From Candidatus Magnetaquicoccus inordinatus (GTDB lineage: Bacteria; Pseudomonadota; Magnetococcia; Magnetococcales; Magnetaquicoccaceae): a DNA stretch of 55,460 nt. The first letter of the stretch is position 1, and every line of letters starts with the position of its first letter. Shown here piece after piece: positions 31,995 through 39,998 of the stretch. A program made the translations under genes and the position numbers. Location of the stretch: contig NZ_RXIU01000004.1 in the NCBI RefSeq assembly GCF_004217665.1, positions 1-55,460 of the forward strand. The letters are read 5' to 3'. The notes under the pieces were generated by a model, which did not search any database, was not told the origin of the DNA, and was given only the letters and a program-made list of their open reading frames with translations.

Positions 31995-32005
31995 CTGAAT
32001 CTCTC

Positions 32006-32437
32006 CTAACCGACAATTTCCAAACCAATGGAGCGGGCTGTACCAGCAATCGTCTTTTTGGCCGCCTCCAAATCCATCGCATTCAGATCCGGCATCTTCA
32101 CCTGTGCTATCTCGGCAATCTGATTCCAGGTAATTTTGCCCGTCGCAGCACCCTTGCCAGGCGTCTTCGCCCCCTTGCTCATTCCTGCCGCTTTGCGCAG
32201 CAAGTAGGAAGCCGGAGGTGTCTTCAGCTCATAGGTAAAGGTACGATCATGATAGACCGTTATCACTACCGGCGTCGGACTGCCCGGTTCCAAATGCTGG
32301 GTCGCCTGATTGAAGCTCTTACAAAACTCCATAATGTTCAACCCATGCTGACCAAGTGCCGGTCCAATGGGTGGACTCGGTTTGGCCGCCCCAGCAGACA
32401 CCTGCAGCTTCACATACGCCGTGATCTTCTTCGCCAT
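32006..32437 (-). CDS. rplK: 50S ribosomal protein L11
   Basis: The 143-residue protein has [23 protein letters not shown] (the proline-rich thiostrepton-site region) and the C-terminal rRNA-binding domain with [13 protein letters not shown]11 supports factor-dependent GTPase activity and RelA activation on the ribosome. It is 48 bases downstream of nusG. Confidence 0.98.
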   Translation of the reverse strand: MAKKITAYVKLQVSAGAAKPSPPIGPALGQHGLNIMEFCKSFNQATQHLEPGSPTPVVITVYHDRTFTYELKTPPASYLLRKAAGMSKGAKTPGKGAATGKITWNQIAEIAQVKMPDLNAMDLEAAKKTIAGTARSIGLEIVG

Positions 32438-32485
32438 TTCCCCAATCCTTGCAATCCAGGTTACTGCAAGTCAACCACCAGAAAA

Positions 32486-33016
32486 TTATAACTTCTCAAC
32501 TTGCACAAAATCCAACTCTACCAGGGTTGCCCGCCCAAAGATCGATACCGATACCTTCAACCGGGTCTTATCCTCATCTACCTCTTCCACTATGCCATTG
32601 AAGGAGACAAAAGGTCCATCCGTGACCCTTATGCTCTCCCCGACTGCAAAAGAGATCTTCGGTTTCGGCTTCTCCGTGCCGACCTCCATCTGCTGCAGTA
32701 TCTTCTCTACTTCACGATCGTTCAACGCATGCGGACGACCACCACCACCTAAAAAGCCGGTTACCTTGGGAATCTGGTTGACCAAATGCCACGTGGCATC
32801 ATTCATGTCCATTTTAACCAAGACATAGCCTGGAAAAAATTTACGCTCCGTCGTGACCTTTTTACCCATGCGCAATTCGACCACATCCTCAGCGGGCACC
32901 AGAATCTCCTCAAAGAGATCCCCTTTGCCCTCTATGCGGACACGCTCTTCAATCGCACTCTTAACCTTCTTCTCAAAACCGGAATAGGTGTGAATGACAT
33001 ACCACTTCTTTGCCAT
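32486..33016 (-). CDS. nusG: Transcription termination/antitermination factor NusG
   Basis: The 176-residue protein has an N-terminal NGN domain (KWYVIHTYSGFEKKVKSAIEER) that binds the RNA polymerase clamp. Its C-terminal KOW domain (DGPFVSFNGIVEEVDEDKTRLKVSVSIFGR) binds Rho or S10. The FLGGGGRPHALND turn joins them. It follows secE as in most bacteria. Confidence 0.98.
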   Translation of the reverse strand: MAKKWYVIHTYSGFEKKVKSAIEERVRIEGKGDLFEEILVPAEDVVELRMGKKVTTERKFFPGYVLVKMDMNDATWHLVNQIPKVTGFLGGGGRPHALNDREVEKILQQMEVGTEKPKPKISFAVGESIRVTDGPFVSFNGIVEEVDEDKTRLKVSVSIFGRATLVELDFVQVEKL

Positions 33017-33101
33017 GGAAACTCTCGCTGGTCAGCCTAAGCACCGGAACCTGTTTTCTTTCCTGGGTTGCAGGAACATCCTATTGCCGTATGACGTTCC
33101 C

Positions 33102-33308
33102 TTAACCTAATACCCACTGCACCACCAGTGCCAGTAGGGCATCCACTACCCACAGAAACAACGAAACCAGAACAACCATGCTGAATACCACAATTGTTGT
33201 CTGTGTTGTCTCTTTGCGGGTGGGCCAAACTACCTTCCGGGCTTCGGTCCGAACGTCCACCAAATACTGCTTGAGTTGCGCAACGCGCTCCATCAATGAC
33301 GGATTCAT
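33102..33308 (-). CDS. secE: Preprotein translocase subunit SecE
   Basis: The short 68-residue form has an amphipathic helix carrying the conserved VRTEARKVVWPTRKET motif and a single C-terminal membrane segment (IVVFSMVVLVSLFLWVVDALL). It clamps SecY. Enterobacterial SecE has two more membrane helices; the minimal form is the more common type in bacteria. Confidence 0.96.
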   Translation of the reverse strand: MNPSLMERVAQLKQYLVDVRTEARKVVWPTRKETTQTTIVVFSMVVLVSLFLWVVDALLALVVQWVLG

Positions 33309-33442
33309 CCTTCTTTCAGGCCCTTCCTGCCTATCCTTCCCCGGGTTGCTTCCCCCATCTTTTGTGCAGACCCATACTACTCAGCCTGCCCAAGCAGTGC
33401 TCTCCGCAAACCCAATGCCTGCGGGCCATGTGACCTCTGGAG

Positions 33443-33518
33443 TGGCAGGACAGGAGGGAATCGAACCCCCAACCGTCGGTTTTGGAGACCGATGCTCTGC
33501 CAATTGAGCTACTGTCCT
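33443..33518 (-). tRNA. tRNA-Trp (CCA anticodon)
   Basis: The 76-base cloverleaf includes an encoded 3' CCA. The acceptor arms are AGGACAG and CTGTCCT; the D-loop, the TTCGATT T-loop and the anticodon loop CTCCAAA with anticodon CCA are present. It is transcribed with secE and nusG, the usual proteobacterial position. Confidence 0.97.
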
Positions 33519-33547
33519 CCAAGGCCCCCAAAACACAACCCTCAAGG

Positions 33548-33703
33548 CTACTTGATTTTACCTTCTTTGTGAAGGGTGTGTTTGCGACAAAACGGACAAA
33601 ACTTACGCAAAGCCATCTTTTCCGGCTTGTTTTTTTTGTTTTTGTCCGTCGTATAGTTGCGTCGTTTGCACTCTTCGCAACTCAGACTGATTAAATCACG
33701 CAT
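33548..33703 (-). CDS. rpmG: 50S ribosomal protein L33, zinc-binding form
   Basis: The 51-residue protein [15 protein letters not shown]... has two CxxC pairs (CEEC near residues 9-12 and CPFC near 36-39), so it is the C+ zinc ribbon type. It lies between tufB and tRNA-Trp and sits near the E-site of the 50S. The stop is TAG at 33548. Confidence 0.95.
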   Translation of the reverse strand: MRDLISLSCEECKRRNYTTDKNKKNKPEKMALRKFCPFCRKHTLHKEGKIK

Positions 33704-33743
33704 TCCTGGACTCCAAAACGCCCGTTAAGCCGCTATGGCAAGC

Positions 33744-34934
33744 TTAGGCAATAATCTCCGAAACAACGCCAGCACCAACGGTACGGCCGCCTTCACGAAT
33801 AGCAAAGCGCAACCCCTTCTCCATGGCAATCGGCGCAATCAACTCCACGGTCATGGAGACATTATCACCTGGCATGACCATCTCTGTACCTTCTGCCAAG
33901 CTCAAAACTCCAGTCACATCGGTAGTCCGAAAATAGAATTGCGGACGATAGTTGCTGAAGAACGGAGTGTGACGGCCACCCTCTTCTTTGGTCAGGATAT
34001 AGCACTCTGCCTTGAATTTGGTATGCGGAGTGATCGAGTTTGGCTTGGCCAACACCTGACCACGTTGCACATCCTCACGCTTGATACCACGCAACAACAC
34101 ACCCACATTGTCTCCGGCCTGACCTTGATCCAACAGTTTGCGGAACATCTCCACACCTGTGCAGGTTGAACTGGTGGTCGGACGAATACCCACAACCTGT
34201 ACCTGCTCACCTACCTTGATAACGCCACGTTCGACACGACCGGTCACCACTGTACCACGTCCGGAGATGGTGAAGACATCTTCGATCGGCATCAGGAATG
34301 CGCCATCCAAAGCACGCTCTGGTTGTGGAATATAGGCATCCACCGCATCCATCAGCTTCAAGATGGCATTGCGACCCAAGTCACCGGTATCACCTTCCAG
34401 AGCCTTCAGCGCCGAACCAACCACAATCGGCACCTCATCGCCGGGAAAATCATACTGTGACAACAGCTCACGAACCTCCAGCTCTACCAGCTCCAGCAGC
34501 TCAGGATCATCCACCATGTCAGCCTTGTTCATGAACACAACCAAGGCCGGAACACCTACCTGACGAGCCAGCAGGATATGCTCACGAGTTTGCGGCATCG
34601 GACCATCGGCTGCGGAGACCACCAGGATTGCGCCATCCATCTGTGCCGCACCGGTGATCATGTTCTTGATATAGTCCGCGTGACCTGGGCAGTCCACATG
34701 GGCATAGTGCCGACTTTTGGTTTGATACTCCACATGCGCGGTCGAAATCGTGATACCACGAGCCTTCTCTTCGGGAGCCGAGTCGATTTGATCGTATGCT
34801 GTATAAATTGCTCCACCCGTCTCGGCAAGAATCTTGGTGATCGCCGCCGTCAGACTCGTCTTACCATGGTCAACGTGACCAATGGTGCCGATGTTTACAT
34901 GAGGCTTGTTGCGCTCAAATTTGGCCTTTGCCAT
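33744..34934 (-). CDS. tufB: Elongation factor Tu (copy B)
   Basis: The 396-residue protein shows no amino-acid difference from tufA (17404-18594) on visual comparison. The DNA differs by scattered third-position changes, more frequent toward the ends than in the middle (for example around 34060-34200 it is almost the same). The gene follows three tRNA genes, the classic thrU-tyrU-glyT-thrT-tufB arrangement in reduced form. A GGGAGGA ribosome site precedes the ATG. Confidence 0.98.
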   Translation of the reverse strand: MAKAKFERNKPHVNIGTIGHVDHGKTSLTAAITKILAETGGAIYTAYDQIDSAPEEKARGITISTAHVEYQTKSRHYAHVDCPGHADYIKNMITGAAQMDGAILVVSAADGPMPQTREHILLARQVGVPALVVFMNKADMVDDPELLELVELEVRELLSQYDFPGDEVPIVVGSALKALEGDTGDLGRNAILKLMDAVDAYIPQPERALDGAFLMPIEDVFTISGRGTVVTGRVERGVIKVGEQVQVVGIRPTTSSTCTGVEMFRKLLDQGQAGDNVGVLLRGIKREDVQRGQVLAKPNSITPHTKFKAECYILTKEEGGRHTPFFSNYRPQFYFRTTDVTGVLSLAEGTEMVMPGDNVSMTVELIAPIAMEKGLRFAIREGGRTVGAGVVSEIIA

Positions 34935-35022
34935 TCCAGTTTCCTCCCGGTGGGGTTGCTAAAAAATCCAACTCTATCCAGAATCGCTTCGTGTTCACAC
35001 ATCATCTTGGTACTGCATTTTA

Positions 35023-35098
35023 TGGAGCCCATAAACGGATTCGAACCGTTGACCTCTTCCTTACCAAGGAAGTGCTCTGCCGACTGAGCTATATGGGC
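35023..35098 (-). tRNA. tRNA-Thr (GGT anticodon)
   Basis: The 76-base cloverleaf with encoded CCA has acceptor arm GCCCATA paired with TATGGGC, the anticodon stem CTTCC/GGAAG and loop TTGGTAA with anticodon GGT. It is the last of three tRNA genes before tufB. Confidence 0.97.
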
Positions 35099-35113
35099 TT
35101 AGCTCTGCAATCT

Positions 35114-35187
35114 TGGAGCGGATGGGGGGAATCGAACCCCCATGTTCAGCTTGGAAGGCTGACGTTCTACCACTGAACTACACCCGC
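35114..35187 (-). tRNA. tRNA-Gly (TCC anticodon)
   Basis: The 74-base cloverleaf with encoded CCA has acceptor arm GCGGGTG with CATCCGC (one G-T pair), a short D-arm typical of tRNA-Gly, and anticodon loop CTTCCAA with anticodon TCC. It is 15 bases upstream of tRNA-Thr. Confidence 0.97.
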
Positions 35188-35302
35188 ATCATCTCTATTT
35201 TACAATGATCTTTTACCGTTTAGGCTCTGCCGATCATCACAATCTCTATACAGTCAAAGAGGAGCGCCATTCCTCAATATCTACACCAGTGCAGTATATC
35301 TA

Positions 35303-35387
<85 letters not shown>

Positions 35388-35414
35388 ACAAGGGACATCC
35401 TCAAGAGCCCGCTA

Positions 35415-35443
35415 GTCTTACCCGTTGTTCTTTCCAATGTCAA
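35415..35443 (-). promoter_or_regulatory. Promoter of tRNA-tufB transcript
   Basis: On the minus strand TTGACA (35438-35443) and TAAGAC (35415-35420) are 17 bases apart. The base composition just past the -10 is GC-rich (AGCGGGC), the discriminator type found at stringently controlled stable-RNA promoters. The start would be near 35408. Confidence 0.7.
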
Positions 35444-35457
35444 GAGATTCTGCATCT

Positions 35458-36021
35458 CTATTCAAAATTATCTTTCCCTACCCCCTCCAGTATGGTCACT
35501 ACCGCCCAACTCTCCTGCACACCAGGGTTGCGATAACTGTGACGCACATTGCCCTGAAAGGCGGCACTCTCCCCTTTCCGCACCAATAAATGCTCGCCCG
35601 CAACCTCCAATTCTACTTCACCTTCCAATACATGCAAATACTCTTCGCTGCCAGGAGGATGCGGCACTCCCGGATAGGTACCCTGCCCTGACAAGCGAAA
35701 GGTCAGTTGACTGAAATGAAACGCACCCGGAGGTGATACGGTTACCGCTTGATAGGCGCCATCCCCGGAACTGCTCCGTCGCATCGCCTCCCTGCTGACA
35801 TGCTGAATCCGCCGCTGCTCCGACTCCACCAAATCATCGATGGTCATTCCTAACGCCGTGGCTATCTTGAATACCACGGCCAAACTCGGATTGGCATCGT
35901 CTCGCTCTACCGACGCCAAGGTTGCGCGCGGTATGCCAGCCAAATCTGCCAACTGTTGTTGCGTCTTCTTCCTCTGTCCCCGAATAGCTCGTATCCGCGT
36001 CCCAACCAGATTACTGATCAT
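35458..36021 (-). CDS. XRE-family regulator with cupin sensor domain
   Basis: The start is placed at the ATG preceded by GGAGGAG at ideal spacing, giving 187 residues. An ATG 15 codons upstream has no ribosome site. An N-terminal helix-turn-helix (about 7-63, RKKTQQQLADLAGIPRATLASVE) is joined to a C-terminal cupin barrel (about 85-185, with GSEEYLHVLEGEVELEV and RHSYRN). Such proteins bind DNA as dimers and sense a small ligand in the cupin. The gene diverges from the peroxiredoxin-sodB pair across 185 bases, so it may regulate them; that is inference. Confidence 0.9.
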   Translation of the reverse strand: MISNLVGTRIRAIRGQRKKTQQQLADLAGIPRATLASVERDDANPSLAVVFKIATALGMTIDDLVESEQRRIQHVSREAMRRSSSGDGAYQAVTVSPPGAFHFSQLTFRLSGQGTYPGVPHPPGSEEYLHVLEGEVELEVAGEHLLVRKGESAAFQGNVRHSYRNPGVQESWAVVTILEGVGKDNFE

Positions 36022-36100
36022 CCGGCACTCCTCCTTACAGGCTTTACCCACCTTCTTTGACGACATAAAAACATATTTGTTGATATATCATTTTTTTTCC

Positions 36101-36129
36101 TTGACGAAAAGCTACAAAATTGCCACAAT
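36101..36129 (+). promoter_or_regulatory. Candidate peroxiredoxin promoter
   Basis: TTGACG (36101-36106) and CACAAT (36124-36129) are spaced 17 bases apart in the intergenic stretch between the XRE-cupin regulator and the peroxiredoxin. A T-run (36091-36098) precedes it. The -10 is weak, consistent with an activated promoter. Confidence 0.4.
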
Positions 36130-36206
36130 CTCCTTCAATTGGATGCACACTTTCACAGCATCCGCGCAGACCAAACTTTGCTTTCGATAAACAGGAGATT
36201 TGTTCC

Positions 36207-36806
36207 ATGAGCGTACTGGTCACCAAACCGGCCCCCGATTTTACCGCCAATGCGGTTATGCCTGATAATAGCATCAAACCCGATTTTCGTCTCTCCGACT
36301 ATCGTGGCAAATTTGTTGTTCTTTTCTTCTATCCATTGGACTTCACCTTTGTCTGCCCCTCTGAATTGATTGCCTTTGATCACCGCCTGCAAGAGTTCAA
36401 AAATCGCGATGTGGAAGTGATTGGCGTCTCCATCGACTCCCACTTCACCCACTTGGCCTGGAAAAACACCCCGGTCAATCAAGGTGGTGTTGGACAACTG
36501 CGCTATCCCATGGTGGCTGACATCTCCAAAGAGATCTCAACCGCCTATGATCTCCTCTGCGGCCCTGGCATCTCACTGCGCGGCTCTTTCTTGATTGATC
36601 CAGAGGGAGTTGTCCGGCATCAGGTGGTGAATGACTTGCCCTTGGGTCGTGACATCGACGAAATGTTGCGCATGGTCGATGCCCTGCAATTCTTCCTCAA
36701 ACATGGCGAAGTCTGCCCGGCAGGTTGGCGGCAAGGCAAACCCGGCATGAAAGGTACCACCGAGGGCGTTGCCAAATATCTCGCCGATCACGCCGAATCC
36801 CTGTAA
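36207..36806 (+). CDS. 2-Cys peroxiredoxin (AhpC/Prx1 type)
   Basis: The 199-residue protein starts at the ATG after ACAGGAGAT; the longer upstream frame covers the promoter. The peroxidatic Cys50 is in FYPLDFTFVCPSE and the resolving Cys170 in GEVCPAGW. Thr47 is in place and GGVGQLRYPMVAD is conserved. It reduces hydrogen peroxide and organic hydroperoxides in the cytoplasm using thioredoxin or AhpF; no reductase gene is next to it. sodB follows 27 bases later. Confidence 0.95.
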   Translation: MSVLVTKPAPDFTANAVMPDNSIKPDFRLSDYRGKFVVLFFYPLDFTFVCPSELIAFDHRLQEFKNRDVEVIGVSIDSHFTHLAWKNTPVNQGGVGQLRYPMVADISKEISTAYDLLCGPGISLRGSFLIDPEGVVRHQVVNDLPLGRDIDEMLRMVDALQFFLKHGEVCPAGWRQGKPGMKGTTEGVAKYLADHAESL

Positions 36807-36833
36807 TATCCAACAGGTTCAAGGAGAACACCC

Positions 36834-37415
36834 ATGGCAATCACCTTACCGCCTTTGCCTTATGCCCTGGATGCCTTGGCTCCGCATATCTCCAAAGAAA
36901 CTTTGGAATATCACCATGGTAAACATCATAACGCTTATGTCGTTAACCTCAATAATCTCATTCCGGGAACCCCCTTTGAAAACATGTCCCTGGAAGAGAT
37001 TATTCTGAACTCCTCTGGCGGCATCTTTAACAATGCTGCTCAGGTCTGGAACCATACCTTTTATTGGAACTGCCTCTCCCCGCAAGGTGGTGGCGAGCCT
37101 ACTGGTGCCCTGGCCGATGCCATCAACCAGACTTTTGGCTCCTTTGCGCAGTTCAAAGAGAAATTTACCGCCACTTCAGTCACCACCTTCGGCTCTGGCT
37201 GGGGCTGGCTGGTCAAAAACAGCGATGGCTCCCTGGAACTGATGAGCACCAGCAATGCCGGCACCCCTGCCACCTCTGGCAAAAAAGCCCTGTTGACTTG
37301 TGATGTCTGGGAACATGCCTACTATATCGACTACCGGAATGCGCGCCCCAACTATGTGGCTGCCTTCTGGAATCTGGTCAATTGGGAGCATGTCGCACGT
37401 CTCTATGCGGAATAG
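36834..37415 (+). CDS. sodB: Iron superoxide dismutase
   Basis: The 193-residue cytoplasmic enzyme has metal ligands His27, His74, Asp157 and His161 (in [17 protein letters not shown] and DVWEHAYY). Gln70 in NNAAQVWNH is the second-sphere residue that marks the iron rather than manganese type. It converts superoxide to peroxide, the substrate of the peroxiredoxin just upstream, and the two are probably cotranscribed. An AAGGAGAA ribosome site precedes the ATG. Confidence 0.96.
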   Translation: MAITLPPLPYALDALAPHISKETLEYHHGKHHNAYVVNLNNLIPGTPFENMSLEEIILNSSGGIFNNAAQVWNHTFYWNCLSPQGGGEPTGALADAINQTFGSFAQFKEKFTATSVTTFGSGWGWLVKNSDGSLELMSTSNAGTPATSGKKALLTCDVWEHAYYIDYRNARPNYVAAFWNLVNWEHVARLYAE

Positions 37416-37454
37416 TTGCCCACCGCAACATCCCACTTGCTGACAATAATAACT

Positions 37455-37494
37455 ACTCTCTCTCCTCATTCCCTGGTGATGCCGGAGAGAGAGT
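37455..37494 (+). terminator. Hairpin after sodB
   Basis: Eleven-bp perfect arms (ACTCTCTCTCC and GGAGAGAGAGT) flank an 18-base loop, 40 bases after the sodB stop. There is no T-run; a TATAAT at 37497-37502 immediately after it could serve as the -10 of the next gene. Confidence 0.55.
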
Positions 37495-37570
37495 GTTATA
37501 ATCCCCTCTTGTAAGCTCCTCAATCGAGGCAATTTTCTTGTTTTCCATCTCTTCAAGAGGATCCATTTCC

Positions 37571-38152
37571 GTGACCGTTATTGGAAATCGGCTATTGCAA
37601 GCCGTTATTATGGTGTGTTCGCTGACTGTGAGTGGGTTGCTGTGGGCTGCAGATGAAGCGGGACAAACTCAGGGGCAAGCTGGCAAACCACGAACCTCCA
37701 CCAATCCATTGCATCGCAAAGTTTTTGACAAATGGATTACTGAATGTGAAATGTCTCCAGATGGTAAATCAGAAAAATGTTTTGCCTCGCAAACACAGAT
37801 TTCTAAAGAGCATCAGCAGTTGATTCTCAAGTTTTCTGTTGGTAGCTTCGGCAATAAAGAGGAATGGGCCGCAGTCGCCATTTTGCCATTGGGAATCTCC
37901 ATTCCAGCCGGTGTTGCCTTCAAGGTTGATGATGCGGAGCCCATTTTTATGCAGTTGCAACAATGTACTGGCAATGGCTGCCTCGCCTCAGTTGCACTGG
38001 AAAAAAATGTCATGACGGCAATCAAAAAGGGGAAGATCTTGAGTGTTGGCGTCTTGCCATTTGGCTTCCCAAAAACAATGGCCATCCCTGTGGATCTGCA
38101 AGGATTTAGCAGTGCTGTCGCTGCCCTGCCCAAAGCCAAAGAGGGCAAATAG
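37571..38152 (+). CDS. IalB-family exported protein
   Basis: The start is the GTG with AGAGGA nine bases upstream, giving 193 residues; an in-frame TTG eleven codons earlier lacks a site. A signal peptide ends near LLWAA|DEAG. The mature part has the invasion-associated locus B pattern: an FDKWITECE strand, paired cysteines (C in TECEM and EKCFA), a middle ILPLGISIPAGVAFKVDD segment and the second pair in QCTGNGCLA. The family is widespread in free-living alphaproteobacteria and its biochemical role is unknown; the name does not imply virulence here. Confidence 0.85.
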   Translation: MTVIGNRLLQAVIMVCSLTVSGLLWAADEAGQTQGQAGKPRTSTNPLHRKVFDKWITECEMSPDGKSEKCFASQTQISKEHQQLILKFSVGSFGNKEEWAAVAILPLGISIPAGVAFKVDDAEPIFMQLQQCTGNGCLASVALEKNVMTAIKKGKILSVGVLPFGFPKTMAIPVDLQGFSSAVAALPKAKEGK

Positions 38153-38168
38153 AAAATGCGCAAAAAGC

Positions 38169-38217
38169 AAGCCTGTTGTTGAATCGCTTTGCTCAGGTAG
38201 TGATTCACAACAGGCTT
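38169..38217 (-). terminator. Bidirectional hairpin, main terminator of comM-like gene
   Basis: Arms AAGCCTGTTG...GAATC (38169-38185) and GATTC...CAACAGGCTT (38202-38217) pair over about 16 bp with one bulge. On the minus strand a T-rich tail (GCTTTTTGCGC) follows, so it best serves the minus-strand gene that ends at 38391. On the plus strand it closes the IalB-family gene. Confidence 0.7.
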
Positions 38218-38390
38218 GTCAGCAAAACAACACTGCAAGCAACTGATTCCCAGTCCCAGGAAAACACCGAACAAAAAAATAACACCACAACAGCGCAGCA
38301 TATCCCGCGGCAGGGGTGCCAACTGTACGGCCTGCGCAGTGGCAGCAGATTGCATGATTGATTCTGAGCAGAGCTCTCTTGCACGCTGTC

Positions 38391-39920
38391 TCACCCCTGA
38401 CTGAACAATCCGCCTACCCGATATTGAATTGCTTCCGCCAAATGGGTGGTATGGATCTGCTCCACTGCTGCCAAATCAGCAATGGTACGCGCCACCTTCA
38501 AAATCCGGTTATAACTGCGTGCAGAAAAACCAAGTTTTTGTCCTGCGTTCAATAGCAGCACCTGCTCCTCTTTTCCCAGTCCGGCATGACGCTCCAAAGA
38601 GAATCCATCGAGACGGGCGTTACTGATACCGGAGCCGTTGCGGAGATATTGACGCATGCGCGCCTCGATAACCCGCTCAGCCACCTCTTCTGAAGACTCT
38701 CCTCTGGGAATCGCAACCAATACCTCCTGTGGTACAGCCGGAACCTCCACGTGTAAATCGATGCGATCCAACAACGGACCAGAAAGACGAGAACGATATT
38801 GTTCAATCCGCAAAGCGGCACAACGACAGGATCGATGCGGAGAGCCGAGATAACCACAAGGACAGGGATTGCAGGCAGCAACCAACTGGAAAGAGGCAGG
38901 AAAACGGGTAGACAGCGCCGCACGTGAAATATGCACATCCCCCGACTCCAGCGGTTCACGCAACACCTCCAAGGAGGTACGGCCAAACTCTGGAATCTCA
39001 TCCAAAAACAACACCCCCCGATGCGCCAGACTCACTTCACCCGGACGGGGATTACCCCCGCCACCGATCAAAGCCACCTGCGAGGCGGTATGATGTGGTG
39101 AACGAAACGGTCGCACCCCAACAAAGGGGCGCATGGGATCTAAACGCCCCGCCACCGAATGAATGGTGGTAACCTCCAAGGCCTCATCCAGGGTCATCGG
39201 TGGCAAAATTCCCGGTAGACATTGGGCGAGCAGAGTCTTCCCTGAACCGGGTGGACCACTCATCAACAAATTGTGCCCCCCTGCTGCCACCACCTCCAAG
39301 GCCCGGCGCGCATACTCTTGCCCCTTTACCTCACGCAAATTACGCTGGGCAGGCTTCTCTTCGCGCATCCACTGTTGCCAATCGGTCACCGGTAAAGGCT
39401 GCAACGGCTCAACAGCCAACAAATGGCGCACCAATGCCAGCAAATTGGCCGGGGATACCACCCGGATACCCTCGACAAAAGCGGCCTCCAAGCCATTGCC
39501 TTCAGGAACAATAATCTCTTCAAAACCGGCATTGCGGGCATAGATGGCTGCTGGCAGCGAGCCCGCAATCGGTTTCAACCGACCATCCAAAGCCAACTCC
39601 CCCAAAAAAATACGCCGCGATAAGGAGGAGATCGGCAACTGCTCCATGGCTGCCAACAATCCCAAAGCCATCGGCAGATCATAGGCCGAACCCACCTTCG
39701 GCAAATGGGCAGGAGCCAGATTAATGGTGATATGCAGAGTAGGTAATTTATATCCAGAATTTTTTAATGCGGCGCGAATGCGATCCTTGGCCTCCCGTAC
39801 CGCTTCATCCGCCAACCCCACCACACTCAACGAGGGCAAACCCCGACTTAAATCGACCTCCACTTCAACCGGAACCGCCTTCACTCCCTCCATGGCGATC
39901 GTATTGACACAGGCCAACAT
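38391..39920 (-). CDS. comM: ComM/YifB-family Mg-chelatase-like AAA+ ATPase
   Basis: The 509-residue protein has an N-terminal Lon-S5-like fold (VNTIAMEGVKAVPVEVEVDLSRGLPSLSVVGL). The AAA+ core has Walker A GPPGSGKT (222-229) and Walker B GVLFLDEIPEF. A cysteine cluster (CNPCPCGYLG...CRC) and a C-terminal Mg-chelatase lid follow. In naturally competent bacteria ComM is a hexameric helicase that extends recombination during transformation. Many non-competent bacteria keep the gene, so competence should not be assumed. The start has AAGGG nine bases upstream. Confidence 0.93.
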   Translation of the reverse strand: MLACVNTIAMEGVKAVPVEVEVDLSRGLPSLSVVGLADEAVREAKDRIRAALKNSGYKLPTLHITINLAPAHLPKVGSAYDLPMALGLLAAMEQLPISSLSRRIFLGELALDGRLKPIAGSLPAAIYARNAGFEEIIVPEGNGLEAAFVEGIRVVSPANLLALVRHLLAVEPLQPLPVTDWQQWMREEKPAQRNLREVKGQEYARRALEVVAAGGHNLLMSGPPGSGKTLLAQCLPGILPPMTLDEALEVTTIHSVAGRLDPMRPFVGVRPFRSPHHTASQVALIGGGGNPRPGEVSLAHRGVLFLDEIPEFGRTSLEVLREPLESGDVHISRAALSTRFPASFQLVAACNPCPCGYLGSPHRSCRCAALRIEQYRSRLSGPLLDRIDLHVEVPAVPQEVLVAIPRGESSEEVAERVIEARMRQYLRNGSGISNARLDGFSLERHAGLGKEEQVLLLNAGQKLGFSARSYNRILKVARTIADLAAVEQIHTTHLAEAIQYRVGGLFSQG

Positions 39921-39942
39921 AGGGCATTTCCCTTCGCAATGA

Positions 39943-39983
39943 GCAAAAAAGAGCCAGGAAAGAGAAAAGTCTCCCTCCTGGCT
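39943..39983 (-). terminator. Terminator of the ubiU-ubiV-ubiK-aldehyde dehydrogenase transcript
   Basis: On the minus strand arms AGCCAGGA/TCCTGGCT are followed by CTTTTTTGC. It lies 16 bases beyond the aldehyde dehydrogenase stop and just before the comM-like gene, separating the two transcription units. Confidence 0.8.
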
Positions 39984-39998
39984 TTGGAAAAAACACCA

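Noticed and set aside
37813-38394. Minus-strand frame with a hydrophobic stretch between comM and the IalB-family gene
   Set aside because: It overlaps the IalB-family coding end and reads through the T-tailed terminator hairpin at 38169-38217.
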